Shown here piece after piece: positions 6,160-7,782 of a stretch of 7,782 bases of DNA (positions are counted from its first letter, which is position 1; each line of letters opens with the position of its first letter). The notes beneath the pieces are model-generated. The model was not told where the DNA came from, did no database searches, and saw nothing but the letters and a program-made list of their open reading frames with translations. The position numbers and the translations under genes are program-made. Source of the DNA: an uncultured Rhodanobacter sp. (GTDB lineage: Bacteria > Pseudomonadota > Gammaproteobacteria > Xanthomonadales > Rhodanobacteraceae); NCBI GenBank assembly GCA_903827735.1, contig CAIKJM010000023.1, positions 1-7,782 of the forward strand, in the 5' to 3' direction.

Positions 6160-7467
6160 TCAGGTGCTCTTGAGTTGCAAGGCGGGCGTGACTTGGCAAG
6201 CGCGCCAGGCCGGCAAAAGACCAGCCAGCAGGCTCGCACCGATGGCCAGCAGAAAAGTCATCAGCAGCATCGTCGGGTCGAGGTGGGCCAATGCCGCATA
6301 GCTAGCCGGTTGTCGGCGCACCAGCCATAGCCCGAACAGAGCCAGCAGCAAACCACCTATGCCGCCAGCAAACCCGACCACGCCCGACTCCACCAAGAGT
6401 TGCGCAAACAGTGCGCGCTTTGATGCACCTAGCGCGCGTCGCACGCCAAGCTCACCCGAGCGACGAAGAAACTTCGCCAGCATCAGGCCGACCGTGTTGA
6501 CCAGGCACACCACAAGAAAACCCAAGGCCAACCAGTTCTGCAAACGCACGTCATCCGGCACCACCATGTTGTAGTCCAGCCACTGCATGACATTGCGCAG
6601 CTGTACATTCGGTGGTCGCTGGAAACGGCCTAGCGCTTTTTGCTCCTGCGAGTAATGCACGAGAAACGAACTGTACGCAGCGACCTGGGCCGGACTGTCC
6701 AACTGCACCCAGAACTGCAACCAAGTGCAAGGCGCGCTGTGATCTATACGCTTGCCACCTCCCCCATTGCCCCAGCAGTCAACGCTGCCGTCATGGTCGT
6801 ATCCCACGTCCTGGGAGGTGGATAGCGGCATGTAGACGCCTTCATTCTCGCCGTAATCGGTTTCGTTTAGATCGTAGAAATGGGGCGTTGGGTGCCAGTT
6901 GCCGAGCACTCCGATGATGCGGAACGACGTATCACCCAATTGCAGCATCTGCCCAGTGCTGTCCTTGCTGCCGAACAGTTTGTCGTTGAGCTGGCTGCTG
7001 ATGACCAACACGCGAGCGCTGCTGTCGTCTTCGCTAGCGCTCCAGCCACGACCGTAGAGAAACGGCACGTCGAACATTGGGAAAAAATCGGCAGTGGTAT
7101 AGCGAGCGCCCTCGTAAAATGGATCCTGCGTGGACTGTGCCGGCTGCACAGCGACCGTGCCACCGGTCATCAACGCTTGACGGTCGGCGCGCTTTGCACG
7201 CAGCAAATTCATACCGTCGATCCAACTCACCTGTGCCTCAGCTTCCGACTTGCCAGGTAAATAACCGGTAAGGTCGCGCGGATCGATCTGCGGGTAATAG
7301 AGCTGCCCGCTCTTACCCGGCAGCGGATCACCCGACAGCACGTGCAGCACGGTCAGCGTGGTCATGCTCGCGCCGATGCCCAACGCAATCGCCAGCACCA
7401 TCAAAGCGGTGAGGGCCTTGTTGCGGTTAAGACTGCGAATGGCTAGACCGAGGTAATAGTTGAACAT
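6160..7467 (-). CDS. FtsX/MacB-type ABC transporter permease, type A (copy A3)
   Basis: 435-aa type-A permease, first gene of the array as seen here. TM1 is about 19-44, the periplasmic domain about 45-307, TM2 about 312-333, TM3 about 357-383 and TM4 about 399-421. The FtsX signature ELGVRRALGAS is at 339-349. FRIIGVLGNW (182-191) and the cysteine pair C231/C247 with C-x-W-x3-WVQL match A1 and A2; the loop between the cysteines is glycine-rich (GNGGGG). In the first 40 residues 31 are identical to A2. The start MFNYY is chosen by paralogy. The preceding bases (GGCCCCCGATC) give no clear Shine-Dalgarno, and an open frame reaching 7716 runs through non-coding repeat sequence. Expression probably depends on a gene or leader upstream, outside or at the right edge. 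Its stop is 1 nt from B3. Confidence 0.93.
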   Translation of the reverse strand: MFNYYLGLAIRSLNRNKALTALMVLAIALGIGASMTTLTVLHVLSGDPLPGKSGQLYYPQIDPRDLTGYLPGKSEAEAQVSWIDGMNLLRAKRADRQALMTGGTVAVQPAQSTQDPFYEGARYTTADFFPMFDVPFLYGRGWSASEDDSSARVLVISSQLNDKLFGSKDSTGQMLQLGDTSFRIIGVLGNWHPTPHFYDLNETDYGENEGVYMPLSTSQDVGYDHDGSVDCWGNGGGGKRIDHSAPCTWLQFWVQLDSPAQVAAYSSFLVHYSQEQKALGRFQRPPNVQLRNVMQWLDYNMVVPDDVRLQNWLALGFLVVCLVNTVGLMLAKFLRRSGELGVRRALGASKRALFAQLLVESGVVGFAGGIGGLLLALFGLWLVRRQPASYAALAHLDPTMLLMTFLLAIGASLLAGLLPAWRACQVTPALQLKST

Positions 7468-7546
7468 GATCGGGGGCCGGCTAGGGATGAGGCGCGACAA
7501 GGAAAAGCAAGGGACGGAGTCGGTTCGACGAGTAACACGAGCCATT

Positions 7547-7603
7547 GAGGGGCGCGCGACGAGTCGCGAGGGTGCAGGTCCGAGAGATAACTCCAAGCCA
7601 CAC
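7547..7603 (-). repeat. diverged copy of the sB-type module spacer upstream of A3
   Basis: Compared base by base on the minus strand, this block matches 4817-4873 (second half of sB) at 40 of 57 positions without gaps. Shared pieces include TGGCTTG, TATCT, GGAC and CCCTCGC. The reading frame matching sB is the one that runs open into A3, so there is no stop before the A3 start, unlike sB. Similarity ends 2 nt before the inverted-repeat element, so the upstream half of any third short ORF is missing or displaced. It includes the third CCCTCGC-type tract (7546-7575). Confidence 0.6.
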
Positions 7604-7605
7604 GG

Positions 7606-7765
7606 CGTAGGTTGGCGGTGAGCGCAAGCGACTGTTGAGGCGGTACGCCGAAACGAACATTCGCAAAGCGAATGGCCCGAAGGGCAAGCCGCCGCAGCGG
7701 CTTGTAACCCCAACATGCATGGTTATTCGAAGTAGGGGTTCGCATGCGCTCACCGCCAACCTACG
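7606..7765. repeat. 160-bp element bounded by 25-bp inverted repeats
   Basis: The left end (7606-7630) and right end (7741-7765) are inverted copies matching at 24 of 25 positions; the shared core is gtaggttggcggtgagcg. The interior is a series of smaller hairpins rather than a gene. It encodes no transposase, so if mobile it must move in trans, as a MITE or a REP/BIME-type repeat would. Inverted GTAGGTTGG-type repeats are, from memory, common as dispersed intergenic elements in this group, but that was not checked. It is joined directly to the truncated spacer upstream of A3. As RNA it would fold into a closed multi-arm structure, so a structured leader is an alternative. Confidence 0.65.
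7639..7740. repeat. cluster of five stem-loops inside the inverted-repeat element
   Basis: Consecutive hairpins read on the plus strand: GGCG/CGCC (7639-7649), CATTCGC/GCGAATG with loop AAA (7658-7674), GCCC/GGGC with loop GAA (7675-7685), AAGCCGC/GCGGCTT with loop CGCA (7686-7703), and AACCCC/GGGGTT (7706-7740) whose loop holds the palindrome CATGCATG (7714-7721). The three middle ones abut without spacing. No T-run follows, so they are not simple intrinsic terminators. Confidence 0.6.
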
Positions 7766-7782
7766 TCCTTCCCCCTCGCCCC

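Larger units (their letters stand above)
1..7467 (-). repeat. three-fold tandem duplication of an A-B permease module
   Basis: The order is A3-B3-A2-B2-A1-B1, with A starts at 7467, 4795 and 2113 (2672 and 2682 bp apart) and B starts at 6158, 3461 and 748 (2697 and 2713 bp apart). Spacers between modules also resemble each other. The copies are clearly diverged in their periplasmic domains but strongly alike in TM1 and the FtsX region, so duplication is old or the copies have been selected to differ. The third B is cut by the window edge, so more copies may lie to the left. Confidence 0.85.
7468..7782. other. intergenic region upstream of A3, no convincing gene
   Basis: These 315 bases precede A3 on its strand. 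They hold a diverged copy of the module spacer (7547-7603), a 160-bp inverted-repeat element (7606-7765) and a short C-rich tail (7766-7782). Three overlapping minus-strand frames stay open through it, but they run across the repeat and have no recognisable protein character. I see no clear -35/-10 promoter for A3. Confidence 0.6.

Noticed and set aside
7481..7759. 92-codon minus-strand frame upstream of A3, and an overlapping 100-codon frame to 7443
   Set aside because: They run through the inverted-repeat element and spacer relic in different frames, and nothing in them looks like a real protein.
7606..7765. Integron attC site or tRNA-like gene
   Set aside because: The ends do not fit the attC core pattern (RYYYAAC / GTTRRRY) in the correct arrangement, and no tRNA anticodon or T-arm consensus is present.
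1..7782. CRISPR array, rRNA, transposase or ATPase gene
   Set aside because: No regularly spaced direct repeats, no rRNA-like sequence, no transposase motifs and no Walker A motif found in any frame examined.

Overview
The window is GC-rich bacterial DNA with every supported gene on the minus strand, read from high to low coordinates. It codes for six FtsX/MacB-type ABC-transporter permeases and nothing else of any size. The protein style (starts such as MFAYYLELALRSL, the motif GVRRALGA, spacers rich in CCCTCGC) best fits Xanthomonadales/Lysobacterales, perhaps a Rhodanobacteraceae member such as Dyella or Rhodanobacter. That assignment is an inference from remembered family style, not from a search.

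The permeases are of two kinds that alternate strictly. Type A (434-440 aa, start MF[AN]YY) and type B (405-409 aa, start M-x-I-x-PI) form A-B pairs, and the pair is repeated three times. In transcription order: A3 (7467-6160), B3 (6158-4929), A2 (4795-3473), B2 (3461-2244), A1 (2113-809), B1 (748 to beyond the left edge). A starts are 2672 and 2682 bp apart, so this is a tandem duplication of a roughly 2.7 kb two-gene module, now well diverged. Each permease has the four-helix FtsX layout: one N-terminal helix, a large periplasmic domain and three C-terminal helices. No ATP-binding subunit is present, so one must be supplied from outside the window. By analogy with LolC/LolE, each A-B pair is probably a heterodimer, but the substrate cannot be told from sequence.

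The joints between modules are the most unusual part. Between B3 and A2, and between B2 and A1, lies a short ORF (44 and 43 codons). Its start overlaps the stop of the preceding B gene, it has a strong Shine-Dalgarno embedded in the B gene's last codons, and it ends at or 2 nt before the next A start. With tight A-B junctions in pairs 3 and 2, the array looks like one translationally coupled relay. A diverged copy of the same spacer precedes A3, where it is cut off next to a 160-bp inverted-repeat element (7606-7765) packed with smaller hairpins.

Right edge (7468-7782): no convincing gene, only the spacer relic and the inverted-repeat element. I found no RNA genes, CRISPR array, transposase or convincing promoter or terminator. 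The many long plus-strand frames are antisense shadows.
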